Assembly: GCA_964458775.1 (NCBI GenBank)
Contig: CAYWLQ010000003.1
Coordinates: 1-64,000 of the forward strand
DNA: 64,000 bases
From: CAYWLQ01 sp964458775
Lineage (GTDB): Bacteria > Myxococcota_A > Polyangia > JAAYKL01
Direction: 5' to 3'
Shown here: in pieces, positions 27,650 to 37,086 of the stretch
Layout of the letters: each line of letters opens with the position of its first letter
Numbering within the stretch: the first letter of the stretch is position 1
Program-made: the position numbers and the translations under genes
The notes under the pieces: model-generated
What the model was told of the DNA's origin: nothing
Databases searched by the model: none
What the model saw: the letters and a program-made list of their open reading frames with translations, nothing else

Positions 27650-29140
27650 CTATTTTTTGTTTTTTGTTTTCTTTGCGGCAATTTTGGCAGATTTTGCCGG
27701 ATCGGCTTTTTTTGTTTTTGGTGTCTTTGCGGTTTTTGCAGCTACCTTGACTTCTTTTTCTATTTTCTTCCCTTTAGGGGGTTTGTCGGATTTTGTTTTG
27801 GTAACCCTATCTGACTTTTGGGTTTTGCCCGACATAACTGTTGCGGCTGCTTTACTTGGCTTAGATGAAACAATCTTATCCTTCTTTGGTGTTTTAGATG
27901 CTCTTGCCTTATTTAATGTCAGATTTGTTTCTCTTGAGGATAAAGGATTGTCTTTTTTGATCTTTTTAGATTCCTTTGAGGTTACTTGTTTGGAAGCTTT
28001 TTTTAAAGATATATCATTTTTTTTATCAGACTCTAAAACGGACTTTTTGGCAGTTTTTTTCTGTTCTCTCTTTTGTTTAGCATTATCAGCTTCTTCGGTT
28101 GTATTTTTAGGAGAAGCCTGTTCTTTTAAGGCTTTTTTCTCTAATTTCTTTATATTTTTGTCTTTTTCGGTACGGCTCAAAATTGCCGTTTCTTCTTCAA
28201 GCAAATAGAAGTCATTGTCGTCAGATACTATTGCGTCGATGTCAGTTGAAGTATCGGCAAGTTTTTTCTGTATTGAACGTTTCAAAGATTTCTTTAGAGC
28301 TGCTTTTCTTTCATCATCAGCTTCGCGAAGTGAAGGATCTTTTTTCTGCCTTTTCTGTGTTCCGTCTTCTGAATCAGGTTCGATTGCAGACTTTTTCTCT
28401 GTGATAGGTTCCCTTAATGTTTGAGGTTTAAGATATTCTATGCGAGCAACCATCCGTCCGCAGGCAGGACACATTGCAATTTTTTCGCCGTTATTGAGCT
28501 TGGAAGCAATAGCGGTCGGCATTTGCATGCAGCATACAGTACATACTCCGTCTCTTAGAATGGTTAGCCCGACTCCGGAACGGGAACTTTTCAATCTGTC
28601 GTAGAGTTTAAGTAGTAAGGAAGGAATTCCTTCAATCTCTTTTTCTCTTTGCTTTTCGAGTTCTTGAATTTCAAGTTGCAGTTTTAGAATTTCTGCTTCA
28701 GGTCCGTTGCTGTGATTTTCCAGCTCCTCGGTACGTTCTGCAGCTCTTGCAACAGCGTCCTCTCTCTCTCTTCTCAGTCTTAGGAGCTGTTCTGCAGTTT
28801 CTTCTATAAGACTCTCTAACTTTTCTTCTTCTATTTTGAGTGCTTCGGTTGATGAGCGTGTTCTCGGTTTAGGAGAACCCGCCTTGGTTGTCATTAATCC
28901 CTTAATAGCACTGCGAATATCCTCCAATGTATTCAAATACATTTGATTCTGATTCTCAGTAGAAACCACAGTATCGTCTATGTTAACTATTTCTGATTTA
29001 ATTCTAGATAGTTCTATGTCTTCTTCTTTAGACCGTTGATAGTATATATGAATCTGTTGGTCGAGCTTTCTAATTTTAAGGTCAGTGGCCTGAACCTTGA
29101 GTAATTGCTCGAGCAATTTAGCATTCCAATTTTTCATCAA
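27650..29140 (-). CDS. Coiled-coil C4 zinc-ribbon protein (CdsZ-like) with long Lys-rich tail
   Basis: 496 residues. Residues 1-180 form a long coiled coil; residues about 200-245 carry a zinc ribbon (CTVCCMQMP... MCPACGRMVARIEYL), with GVGLTILRDGVC before it. This is the YbgI/CdsZ zf-RING_7 arrangement, normally about 240 residues. The remaining 250 residues are a low-complexity Lys/Glu/Ser/Thr tail that becomes strongly basic and Ala/Pro/Lys-rich at the end (KTAKTPKTKKADPAKSAK), like histone H1 or bacterial HU extensions. The tail may bind nucleic acid; that is inference. No frameshift is apparent. Confidence 0.8.
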   Translation of the reverse strand: MMKNWNAKLLEQLLKVQATDLKIRKLDQQIHIYYQRSKEEDIELSRIKSEIVNIDDTVVSTENQNQMYLNTLEDIRSAIKGLMTTKAGSPKPRTRSSTEALKIEEEKLESLIEETAEQLLRLRREREDAVARAAERTEELENHSNGPEAEILKLQLEIQELEKQREKEIEGIPSLLLKLYDRLKSSRSGVGLTILRDGVCTVCCMQMPTAIASKLNNGEKIAMCPACGRMVARIEYLKPQTLREPITEKKSAIEPDSEDGTQKRQKKDPSLREADDERKAALKKSLKRSIQKKLADTSTDIDAIVSDDNDFYLLEEETAILSRTEKDKNIKKLEKKALKEQASPKNTTEEADNAKQKREQKKTAKKSVLESDKKNDISLKKASKQVTSKESKKIKKDNPLSSRETNLTLNKARASKTPKKDKIVSSKPSKAAATVMSGKTQKSDRVTKTKSDKPPKGKKIEKEVKVAAKTAKTPKTKKADPAKSAKIAAKKTKNKK

Positions 29141-29371
29141 CGCCCTCTTTCAATTTTTATCTCATATACTAATCCGGATAAAATGTCAAAAATATCCTCA
29201 TGTTGTAGTAATGATTATGTTATTTGTAAAATTTGGAATACCTTTAAATTCCATAATAACAACAATTTGGCATGAAAATTTTGCATAAACGGTTTAAAAG
29301 GTTTTTTGGTTGAAGCTTTCAAGGTTTCGGAGATATCGAAAATTGTTTGATGTAATGGAGTCTTTTTAATT

Positions 29372-30124
29372 TTGTCTGTAATCCTTATAATTGCGGCGTT
29401 CTTATCAACAGGATTTATTTCTCAAAATAGTTTTGGATCGGACAATAACACACATAGTATACCGAACATGTATTATAAAGGCTCTGAGTCGTGCACTGCA
29501 CGCACTGTATATAACAATGAACAAATATACAATAAAAACAGCACTATTTATGTAGAACAAATAATAGAAGCTCTCAAAACCTCAATGTCTAAAGTTTTTT
29601 CAGTAAAGGGAGACTTTTCCCAAGGTATTGTCTGCAACGATTACAATGTGAATACCGAAATGAAAGGTGTTTTTGAAATAAAAAGACCGAACAAGTATCA
29701 GTTGAAATATTCTTATCCGGCAAAATACTATTTTATCTCAGACGGAAATAACTCTTTTTTTTACGATAAATCATATAACCGAGTATATGTAATACCAACT
29801 GAAAATAGTTTTTTGGCTGATGCATCATCGATCATTTACGGTGTTATAACCGATAAATTTGAGATTGCTTATATGGGTTACCAAAATATAGGAGAAGAAT
29901 CTCTCAAAGTCATTCGCGTGATACCCAAAGATACCTATCCGTTAATAAAAGAATTTCTACTTACGGTATCCGACAAACCGCCCTTTATTAGGAGAATTAC
30001 GGTAGTTGATCTTTCAGGATGTATAATTAAAACGACTTTTAAGAATGTACGGTTTAATACAGGTGCTAAAGACAGCAGGTTTAAGTTTTCGCCTCCCAAA
30101 AATGCACAAATCATTACTCCTTGA
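29372..30124 (+). CDS. LolA-like outer-membrane lipoprotein carrier protein
   Basis: 250 residues with a signal peptide (SVILIIAAFLSTGFISQNSFG). From about residue 65 it follows the LolA pattern: VFSVKGDFSQ, MKGVFEIKRPNKYQLKYSYP, FISDGNNSFFYDKSYNRVYV, and a C-terminal LDLSG/NVRFN-type ending. LolA carries lipoproteins through the periplasm from LolCDE to LolB; many lipoproteins in this window would need it. Start codon TTG 29372 has GGAG about 11 bases upstream and no in-frame ATG is better; the start is uncertain. About 45 residues of extra sequence precede the LolA domain. Confidence 0.75.
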   Translation: MSVILIIAAFLSTGFISQNSFGSDNNTHSIPNMYYKGSESCTARTVYNNEQIYNKNSTIYVEQIIEALKTSMSKVFSVKGDFSQGIVCNDYNVNTEMKGVFEIKRPNKYQLKYSYPAKYYFISDGNNSFFYDKSYNRVYVIPTENSFLADASSIIYGVITDKFEIAYMGYQNIGEESLKVIRVIPKDTYPLIKEFLLTVSDKPPFIRRITVVDLSGCIIKTTFKNVRFNTGAKDSRFKFSPPKNAQIITP

Positions 30125-30155
30125 TTGTATTTCTTTTACAATTTCAGATTGATAT

Positions 30156-31877
30156 TTGTATATTCAGATAGTGCTACTCGAACGCCATAAGTTTATTCCA
30201 ATGACGGTTGATGAGATGAATGCTCAGCATATTAGAGAGCTTGATGTTCTTCTGATTACCGGTGATGCATATTTTGATCACCCAAGTCACGGCGCTGCTG
30301 TAATTGGAAGGGTATTGATAAAAGCAGGATATCGCGTGGGTCTTATTTCAGGGCCTGATTGGCGTTCAGTCGAGGACTTTATGCGCTTGGGTCGTCCGAC
30401 ATTGTTTGCCGGAGTTACCTCCGGAGCTGTTGATTCTATTGTAAACAACTATACAGCTTCAACAGCCAAACGAAAAACCGATGTGTATGCTCCGGGCGGA
30501 ATAGGAGGCAATCGTCCGGATACAGCGGCTCTTGTTTATGCATCTCGCGTTAAAGAAGCCTTTCCTAAACTTCCGGTGGTACTGGGAGGTGTTGAAGCTT
30601 CTCTGAGACGGTTTGCATATTTTGATACATTATCAAAAAAAATCAGGCGTTCAATTTTGGTTGACTCCCGCGCCGATATTCTAGTGTACGGTTCAGGTGA
30701 ACGGCAAGTCTTGCAAATAGCCGAAAAGTTAGGACGAAATGAGGATCTTCGAGGTATTCCCGGTACAGCTTATTTGACACGTGACGACTTCGATATTTCT
30801 GAGGAGAAGGATATTGTTCTTCCTGATTTTGATGAGCTTTTGCAAGCACCCTATCAATTGGTTAAACAAACACTGGCTATTGAGATTGCGTCACGCCCTG
30901 GATGTTCTGTTAAAATCCGCCAACGATATGCTGAAGGCTGGGTTATCTGCGAACCGAGACCTGTTATCAGTTCAACAGAGTTGGACAGTTACTTTGATTT
31001 GCCTTTTGTAAGAGAGGTGCATCCTGCATATAAACAAACCGTTCCTGCTTTCGAAACAGTTCGTTGGTCAACCATATCACATAGGGGTTGTCCCGGAGGG
31101 TGCAGTTTCTGCGGATTGGCTGCGCATCAGGGAAGAGAGGTTGTCTCTCGTTCTTCTGATTCAATAATCGAAGAGATTAGAAGACTTTCAAAAGATCCGA
31201 AGTTTCGCGGAACCGTTACCGACGTTGGCGGCCCCACCGCCAATGCCTACGGAATGCAAAGACGAAATATTTCGGCATGTAACGCCTGTCGTCGAACATC
31301 CTGCTTGTATCCTAAAATCTGTCCTCATCTCGATATTGACCCTTCACCGCTGCTTCAACTATTGGAACAAAGCCTCTGTGAGAATGGTATTAGACATGTT
31401 TTTATTGCATCCGGAATACGTCACGATTTAGCTCTGAAACAAAAAGACCTGATAGCTATTTTGGCTGCGAGGCATATCGGCGGTCATATCAAGGCGGCTC
31501 CCGAGCATGTGTCTGCTCGCGTTTTAGAAATAATGCGAAAACCAAAATTTGAATTGTTTGAAGAATTTGAATATCTATTTCGAACAGCCTCAAGAAAGGC
31601 AAACAAGAAACAATACGTGTTGCCATACTTCATAGCCGGCTTTCCAGGATGTACCAAAGCCGACGCTGATTTGTTAACCAAAAAACTTGAAAGCAGAAAT
31701 CAGACCCTTGAACAATGTCAATCTTTCATACCTATAGCCGGTACTTCCGCAGCTGCTTTTGCATATTCAGGAAAAAACGAACATGGGCAAGACTTGTATA
31801 TTCCGGATACAAAAGAATCTAATCGACAAAAGAAGTCTTTATTAAAGCCTGTTTCAAAGCAGATAAGTAGAAGATAG
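30156..31877 (+). CDS. ygiQ: YgiQ family radical SAM protein (UPF0313)
   Basis: 573 residues. The N-terminal part reads FIPMTVDEMN, then LLITGDAYFDHPSHGAAVIGRVL and VVLGGVEASLRRFAYFD, as in E. coli YgiQ. The radical-SAM iron-sulphur motif is CPGGCSFC (CxxxCxxC) at about residues 314-321. Further Cys follow in CNACRRTSCLYPKICPH. The reaction is not established for this family. Because E. coli YgiQ has conserved sequence ahead of the MTVDEM Met, the start is placed at TTG 30156; GTG 30171 and ATG 30201 are alternatives, and none has a good ribosome site. It is shorter at the C-terminus than E. coli YgiQ. Confidence 0.9.
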   Translation: MYIQIVLLERHKFIPMTVDEMNAQHIRELDVLLITGDAYFDHPSHGAAVIGRVLIKAGYRVGLISGPDWRSVEDFMRLGRPTLFAGVTSGAVDSIVNNYTASTAKRKTDVYAPGGIGGNRPDTAALVYASRVKEAFPKLPVVLGGVEASLRRFAYFDTLSKKIRRSILVDSRADILVYGSGERQVLQIAEKLGRNEDLRGIPGTAYLTRDDFDISEEKDIVLPDFDELLQAPYQLVKQTLAIEIASRPGCSVKIRQRYAEGWVICEPRPVISSTELDSYFDLPFVREVHPAYKQTVPAFETVRWSTISHRGCPGGCSFCGLAAHQGREVVSRSSDSIIEEIRRLSKDPKFRGTVTDVGGPTANAYGMQRRNISACNACRRTSCLYPKICPHLDIDPSPLLQLLEQSLCENGIRHVFIASGIRHDLALKQKDLIAILAARHIGGHIKAAPEHVSARVLEIMRKPKFELFEEFEYLFRTASRKANKKQYVLPYFIAGFPGCTKADADLLTKKLESRNQTLEQCQSFIPIAGTSAAAFAYSGKNEHGQDLYIPDTKESNRQKKSLLKPVSKQISRR

Positions 31878-31956
31878 TTCGAATTCGTTTCGGTAGGACA
31901 ATACAATCATTCTCTGATTCAATTGAATATGTCTGTGCAGCATGCGTGTTATCGCA

Positions 31957-33693
31957 CTAGCAGTGTTCAAGTGTTCCCGCTTGTTGAAGTGCTGTTCTTA
32001 GAGGAGCTATTCCTGTTGCATTGCGTCCTCTGCGATTTCTTAAAACAATTATTTCTTCTTTGAGATCCGGAGACAAGTGGTGTTCTGTCACATTCGGACA
32101 GGCTGCCAGTTTTCTTGATACCGTGGAACCCGGTTCTGTTCTCAGCACAAATACAGTTCGAATTCTATACGATGATCCGGCTAAAAAGCTTTCTGTTCCG
32201 GCTTCAATACCTATAATTCCTCCAATATGTAGTTTAGTTCGAAGCCTAACTTCTATCGGACCGTCTTTGTCTTCTCTTACAAAAAAGACGGCTTCATTGG
32301 GGGCGTCTTTACAATCGATGAGTTTGGTCAATGATTTTTGCCATTTTTTCAAGAGAGCAAAGCCTTCTAACGTTCCGTCAATCGGCAGTTCGGAACGAAC
32401 ATACCCGAACCACGCCGGAAGGGCTGTGATCATGCTATTAGCGATACATGCTAAGGCTGTTTCTGTGTTTCGTAGCGTTTCGGAAAAGCATGCAGCTGAT
32501 ATCAATGCAACAAAGGCAACGAATGCGAGAGCGCCGGGCAATGACTTGATATCCAGTAATGAGCGGCGGCTTCTATTATAAGCATTATATAGATTAAAAT
32601 ACCAAGTTACATCCTGCTCATTCATTTGGCGCCAAGATCCGCCCTGTCTGGGCTTGTTCTCAACGACGGTTTTCTTTGTCATAAATAACAAAGACGCGAC
32701 GGCAACAGGTAGAATTCCTGCTGCCAAGAATCCTGATGCTTGTGTTGTTATTCCCAACAGCACCGCAAGAAAGGCCAAAATTGAACGCGATGCAAAAGAG
32801 GTTCTTTTAAGCAATGCAAACTCAGCTTTCAAACCGAGTGTTTTTAAAGCGTTAATTATATATCGTGCCTTGGCGAAAGAAGTTAAGAAAGCAATCATAG
32901 AAACAAACACAAAAAGCAGCATTCCTTTTATCGGTAGCTGCGGTTTTTTGTCAGAAAAGGTTGGCGGCGAAACGATAGATGAAGGTTGTACGGGTGCGAC
33001 AGATATTGTTTCATCGGTGTAATTTTCGCTCAACGTAGATGAAATGATCTGCGAATTGAAATCTAATACGACCCTCATAGGATACCACTTTACCGGTCTA
33101 AATTTGATTAGACTGACATAGTCGTCTGAAACCGTTGAGACATAGTCTTCGGAAACTGACTTATCAACGTTTATTGCGGCTGAAAATCTCGATTCGGGAA
33201 GTCTGATACGAATCTCCATATTGTCCAAACCAACGTCCCATATTAGCGGAGTCCAATCGAATTTGGCGCGTCCTCCTTGAATTCGAAGAACTTTTTTTGC
33301 TACAAAATCAATTTGATGGACAATTCGAAAAGTAATTCCGCCTTTTCTGACATGTTTATTATCTTCGAGAAGGGCTCTGATCCTTCCGTTTCGTCCTTGT
33401 TTGAATTCAACGTTAAATTTCCTCTGATCATCTGTAAAAGCGACAGTCGCATTTTTGTCCAATACAGCATCAGGTAATTCAACAAAATCAAAGCCGTGAA
33501 AGTATCCTCCTTCAACGACAAAGCGCACATCGGTGGTAACAATCGAAGGACCTTCGGAAGCCATGTCCACAGTAATAGCTACATTAAATAAATGCGCTGA
33601 AGTCCAGGCGCTAACCGGTAAGGCAGATGCTAATACAGTAAGTATCGAAAATGCCTGAATAACCCTCAAGTAGTTTTTGAGATATCCATTCAT
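31957..33693 (-). CDS. Exported/membrane protein of unknown function, DUF2207-like layout
   Basis: 578 residues. A signal peptide (to about residue 29, SAW) leads into a beta-rich extracytoplasmic domain (about 30-215). A proline/serine linker and a TM helix (about 250-268) follow. A pair of helices lies at about 305-345, another at about 385-440, and a soluble C-terminal region ends near 578. The plan of an N-terminal beta domain followed by TM helices recalls DUF2207 proteins, but I cannot confirm a sequence match. It stands alone between ygiQ (convergent) and the mla operon (divergent). No catalytic motif was recognised. Confidence 0.65.
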   Translation of the reverse strand: MNGYLKNYLRVIQAFSILTVLASALPVSAWTSAHLFNVAITVDMASEGPSIVTTDVRFVVEGGYFHGFDFVELPDAVLDKNATVAFTDDQRKFNVEFKQGRNGRIRALLEDNKHVRKGGITFRIVHQIDFVAKKVLRIQGGRAKFDWTPLIWDVGLDNMEIRIRLPESRFSAAINVDKSVSEDYVSTVSDDYVSLIKFRPVKWYPMRVVLDFNSQIISSTLSENYTDETISVAPVQPSSIVSPPTFSDKKPQLPIKGMLLFVFVSMIAFLTSFAKARYIINALKTLGLKAEFALLKRTSFASRSILAFLAVLLGITTQASGFLAAGILPVAVASLLFMTKKTVVENKPRQGGSWRQMNEQDVTWYFNLYNAYNRSRRSLLDIKSLPGALAFVAFVALISAACFSETLRNTETALACIANSMITALPAWFGYVRSELPIDGTLEGFALLKKWQKSLTKLIDCKDAPNEAVFFVREDKDGPIEVRLRTKLHIGGIIGIEAGTESFLAGSSYRIRTVFVLRTEPGSTVSRKLAACPNVTEHHLSPDLKEEIIVLRNRRGRNATGIAPLRTALQQAGTLEHC

Positions 33694-34093
33694 AGGTTCA
33701 AGATATGATTAAACATTTAAGAAAATCAAATTTTGTGACGAAATGTATGTCGTTTCCTACATTTTTGTTCCGCCATTTCATTGAGAACTAATATTTTCGC
33801 TCAATCTTGAACCTGATGGTTTTCAATAAAATCAAGATTGTCTTCAAAGATTGTCTTCAATGGGGCCAAGTGGATCGAATTGATATTGTTGCTGAAATTG
33901 GAGACATATTTGTCTGGGCAAATTGCCTAGTCATTGTTCTATAGATCAAGGAGAAATCGGAATTTAATAGGTTTTTTTATTTGTTGTAAACTATTTGTAT
34001 TTAAACTTGATAGAAATTTACAGTTTACTCGACAAGATTTTATTTTTGTGGAAGACCACACTTAAGTAATGCGTTGAAGCAATTTAAGAGGTA
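33694..34093. promoter_or_regulatory. 400-base divergent intergenic region with a 13-bp tandem duplication
   Basis: It separates the unknown membrane protein (minus) from the mla operon (plus). AAGATTGTCTTCA occurs twice in perfect tandem (33834-33846, 33847-33859). The 150 bases before mlaE are very AT-rich and should include its promoter, but no clear -35/-10 pair stands out. AAGAGGT before 34094 is the ribosome site. Confidence 0.4.
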
Positions 34094-35200
34094 ATGCATT
34101 TGACGGTCGAATTGAAATTGGATGTCAAGGAAGACAGTACACCTGTTTTTGTTCGGTTTTCAGGACACTTGACGCGACATACTGTATCAGATGCTTTTAA
34201 GCAGCTTGAGACGGTCTTTCAGTTTAAGCGCAAAACGGTTTTTGATTTTAAGGATGTTGTTTCAATTGATAGTGCGGGTTTGGCGTTGGTGTCCTACGGA
34301 CTTAGAAACTTGGGAACAGGGTCAAACGGATTGACCTTGTCCGGTGTAACAAAGGAAATAAGCAAAGCATTTGAGCTTGCCGGATGGTCCTCAGAATCTG
34401 CAAAAAGAGATGATGAGACAGAAGTCGGCATAACCGAGTCGATCGGAGGAGAAGTGTCCGGGGCGTTTGAGGGGGGTGTTTACTACATGCATCTTGTGGT
34501 GGAAACGCTCTATCACGGCATTGTTATGCCGTTTAAGGGTGAAAAACCTAGAATTCGAATATTCTTTGAACAAATGTCCCGATTGGGTGCCGGAAGTGCT
34601 CCCATCGTTTGGCTGATAGCCCTTTTGGTAGGTTTGACTACCGCTTTTCAAGCTGCCTATCAGCTTCGCAGTTTCGGTGCGAATATTTATATTGCCGACC
34701 TTGTCAGTATATCCATGATGACGGAACTCGGTCCTCTCATGGCTGCAATTATTGTTGCCGGAAGAAGCGGAGCTGCTATTACCGCCGAAATTGGAACCAT
34801 GCAAGTCAATGAGGAGGTAGACGCCATGCGTCTTATCGGCATTCATCCCGTTCAGTATCTTGTAGTACCAAGGGTTTTTGCTGTAATGATTGCTCAGGGT
34901 ATGTTGGGCATAACTTCGGCCATGGTGGGCATTTTCGGCGGCTTTGTAATTGCTGTTACCTCTTTGGACTTAAGTCCGATGGCTTTTGTGAACCAAGCAC
35001 TAACCTCTCTTGTCGTTAATGATGTTGTAAATAATTTGATAAAAAGCAGCATTTTCGGATTTTTGATTGTAACAGTGGGAGCGTTTTATGGAATGAGGGT
35101 ATTCGGCGGAGCGGAGGGTGTGGGAAGAGCGACGACCAACTCTGTAGTAACTTCAATTTTTCTTATAATTGTAGCTGATTGTCTCTACAGTTTTACTTAA
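34094..35200 (+). CDS. mlaE: Mla-type phospholipid ABC transporter permease with N-terminal STAS domain
   Basis: 368 residues. An N-terminal STAS domain (about 1-95: VVSIDSAGLALVSYGLRNLG) is fused to an MlaE/TTG2B permease (about 150-368) with TM helices and the family stretch GPLMAAIIVAGRSGAAITAEIGTMQVNEEVDAM. In E. coli, MlaB (STAS) is a separate subunit; the fused form is common in other lineages. The complex moves phospholipids between inner and outer membranes with MlaF and MlaD. It is first in a four-gene operon with gaps of 5, -4 and 1 bases. Confidence 0.93.
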   Translation: MHLTVELKLDVKEDSTPVFVRFSGHLTRHTVSDAFKQLETVFQFKRKTVFDFKDVVSIDSAGLALVSYGLRNLGTGSNGLTLSGVTKEISKAFELAGWSSESAKRDDETEVGITESIGGEVSGAFEGGVYYMHLVVETLYHGIVMPFKGEKPRIRIFFEQMSRLGAGSAPIVWLIALLVGLTTAFQAAYQLRSFGANIYIADLVSISMMTELGPLMAAIIVAGRSGAAITAEIGTMQVNEEVDAMRLIGIHPVQYLVVPRVFAVMIAQGMLGITSAMVGIFGGFVIAVTSLDLSPMAFVNQALTSLVVNDVVNNLIKSSIFGFLIVTVGAFYGMRVFGGAEGVGRATTNSVVTSIFLIIVADCLYSFT

Positions 35201-35205
35201 AGGCA

Positions 35206-36024
35206 ATGAAAACGCAATCTAACCATATAAAATATCCTTTTCCGGTTGATGTTGAGGGGATAACTGTAAAGTACGGCAGCAAGACCGTTCTCGATAACGT
35301 ATCGTTTAGAGCTTATGAGGGATCCGTAAATGTAGTTATCGGCGGCAGCGGTTGCGGCAAGAGCACTCTCTTGCGACATGCTTTGGGGTTGAGCGTGCCG
35401 GCATCCGGAATTGTTAGACTTCTAGGTGTTCAACTGTCTGAGGCCAAAGAAGAACAAATACGGGCAATTAGGGGACGCATTGGAGTTTTGTTTCAAAGCG
35501 GTGCGTTGTTTTCCTCAATGTCGGTAGGCGAAAATATAGCTATTGCGGTTAGGGAAAACACCGACCTTCCTGAGCCTTTGGTTACAGAGTTGGTTCGTAT
35601 GAAACTGGCATTAGTCGGTCTTGATGATGCCGTTAATAAGTACCCTGAGCAGCTGTCGGGGGGGATGAAAAAACGAGCAGCACTTGCCAGAGCAATTGCT
35701 TCAGATCCGGCAGTGCTTTTTTGTGACGAACCGTCAGCCGGTTTGGATCCGGTTGTGGCGTCTGAGCTGGACGATTTGCTTATTAGCCTTAATGAAAGAT
35801 TTAAAATGACGATGGTGGTTGTAACGCACGACATAGAGAGCATAAAGAAGATCGCTCACAGAGTTGTAATGCTGGACGGCGGTAAAGTTGCAGCAGAGGG
35901 TTCTCTCGAAGAAGTTTTGCAGCACAATGATAAGAGAGTACAGGATTTCTTCAATAGGGTATCTCATGCTGATGAAAAGGCCAAAGCATCCCTATTGGCG
36001 GCAAGTCAAGGAGCAGTAAGATGA
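35206..36024 (+). CDS. mlaF: Mla-type ABC transporter ATPase
   Basis: 272 residues from ATG 35206, five bases after the mlaE stop. Walker A GGSGCGKSTLLRH (about 47-59), signature QLSGGMKKRAALARA, Walker B AVLFCDEPSAGLDP and H-loop VVTHDIES are all present. The variant GGMKKR (rather than GGQ) and PSAGLDP are typical of the MlaF/MKL subfamily. It powers lipid transport with MlaE and MlaD. Its TGA overlaps the ATG of mlaD. Confidence 0.95.
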   Translation: MKTQSNHIKYPFPVDVEGITVKYGSKTVLDNVSFRAYEGSVNVVIGGSGCGKSTLLRHALGLSVPASGIVRLLGVQLSEAKEEQIRAIRGRIGVLFQSGALFSSMSVGENIAIAVRENTDLPEPLVTELVRMKLALVGLDDAVNKYPEQLSGGMKKRAALARAIASDPAVLFCDEPSAGLDPVVASELDDLLISLNERFKMTMVVVTHDIESIKKIAHRVVMLDGGKVAAEGSLEEVLQHNDKRVQDFFNRVSHADEKAKASLLAASQGAVR

Positions 36025-37085
36025 TTTCCCGCGTGGAAAAAATTAGACTAGGTGTTTTCTTATTGGTTTCGGCAACTGTTCTTGTTTCCACTCTGGTTAT
36101 AATGGCCGGTTTTAGTCTCACGAAATCAAAAGAAAAGTTTAAAGTTTATTTTAATGAGTCTGTGAGCGGATTGGAAATTGGAGCACAGGTTAAATATAAC
36201 GGAGTAAGGGTGGGACAGGTTTCTGAGATTGCCATAGCCGCAAAAAATGTAAACAAAGTTATGGTAACCCTTGAGTTGGATGTCGGAATTCCGGTGAAAA
36301 CTGATTCCAAGGCTGTTCTAACAGGAATGGGTATTACAGGTCTAAAATTTGTGGAGATTTCGGGCGGTACAGATCAGGCTGAACAGGTACCTCCAGGGGG
36401 TACTATTCAGGCAGGACGTTCGTTTATGGGAATTATCGGAGGAAAAGCAGAGGATATTACCGTTAAAATGGAGCTTGCTCTAAACAAAATCAACGCTGTT
36501 ATGAGTGATCAGAATATATCGAATATTGAAGATATAATAGCCAATGTTAAGAATATTTCGGTAACCGTAGACAAATTGGCATCTGAAAGCACCAACAAAT
36601 TTTCAAAAATAATGGATGAATTGGCAAAAGCTTCTTCTGATATTGGTGACGGCGCTGCTGCTGCTAAAAGCGGAATGGTGCAGTTGGATAATCTTGTAAA
36701 AAGCTCCAGTCCGGGTGTGGATGAAATAGTAAAAAATACAGCACAGGCTACAGCAAGTTTTAGAAAAACCGCAAATGACCTCTCAAAGATTAATGAAATA
36801 CTTTCGCGACTAAGCAGTACAGTAAAAGATGTTCAGGCCAAGGTGGCGGCTATCGATGCTGCCGGAATTTCTGACGGAGTGAAATCATCTGTAGTCGAAG
36901 CTAACGCAACCTTGAGTTCGGTTCGTCGCATTGTTGATACATCGAGAGAAAATATAACACATTCGGCAAGAAGTTTGAGGCGCACTATGCGCTATCTAGA
37001 GGAATTTAGCTCAACAATTAGAGATCAACCATCCTTGCTGTTGAGCAGCAAAAAACAAAAGGACAAAGCGGGGCCGGAGGACTGA
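36021..37085 (+). CDS. mlaD: MCE-domain lipid-binding protein
   Basis: 354 residues. One TM anchor (about 8-30), then an MCE domain (about 35-115: FNESVSGLEIGAQVKYNGVRVGQV; VLTGMGITGLKFVEISGG). A long helical tail (about 150-330) follows, with heptad-like patterns that probably trimerise or hexamerise as a needle/tunnel, as in Mycobacterial MCE and PqiB-like proteins. E. coli MlaD is only 183 residues, so the tail is an added feature. The start overlaps mlaF by four bases (ATGA). Confidence 0.92.
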   Translation: MISRVEKIRLGVFLLVSATVLVSTLVIMAGFSLTKSKEKFKVYFNESVSGLEIGAQVKYNGVRVGQVSEIAIAAKNVNKVMVTLELDVGIPVKTDSKAVLTGMGITGLKFVEISGGTDQAEQVPPGGTIQAGRSFMGIIGGKAEDITVKMELALNKINAVMSDQNISNIEDIIANVKNISVTVDKLASESTNKFSKIMDELAKASSDIGDGAAAAKSGMVQLDNLVKSSSPGVDEIVKNTAQATASFRKTANDLSKINEILSRLSSTVKDVQAKVAAIDAAGISDGVKSSVVEANATLSSVRRIVDTSRENITHSARSLRRTMRYLEEFSSTIRDQPSLLLSSKKQKDKAGPED

Positions 37086-37086
37086 T

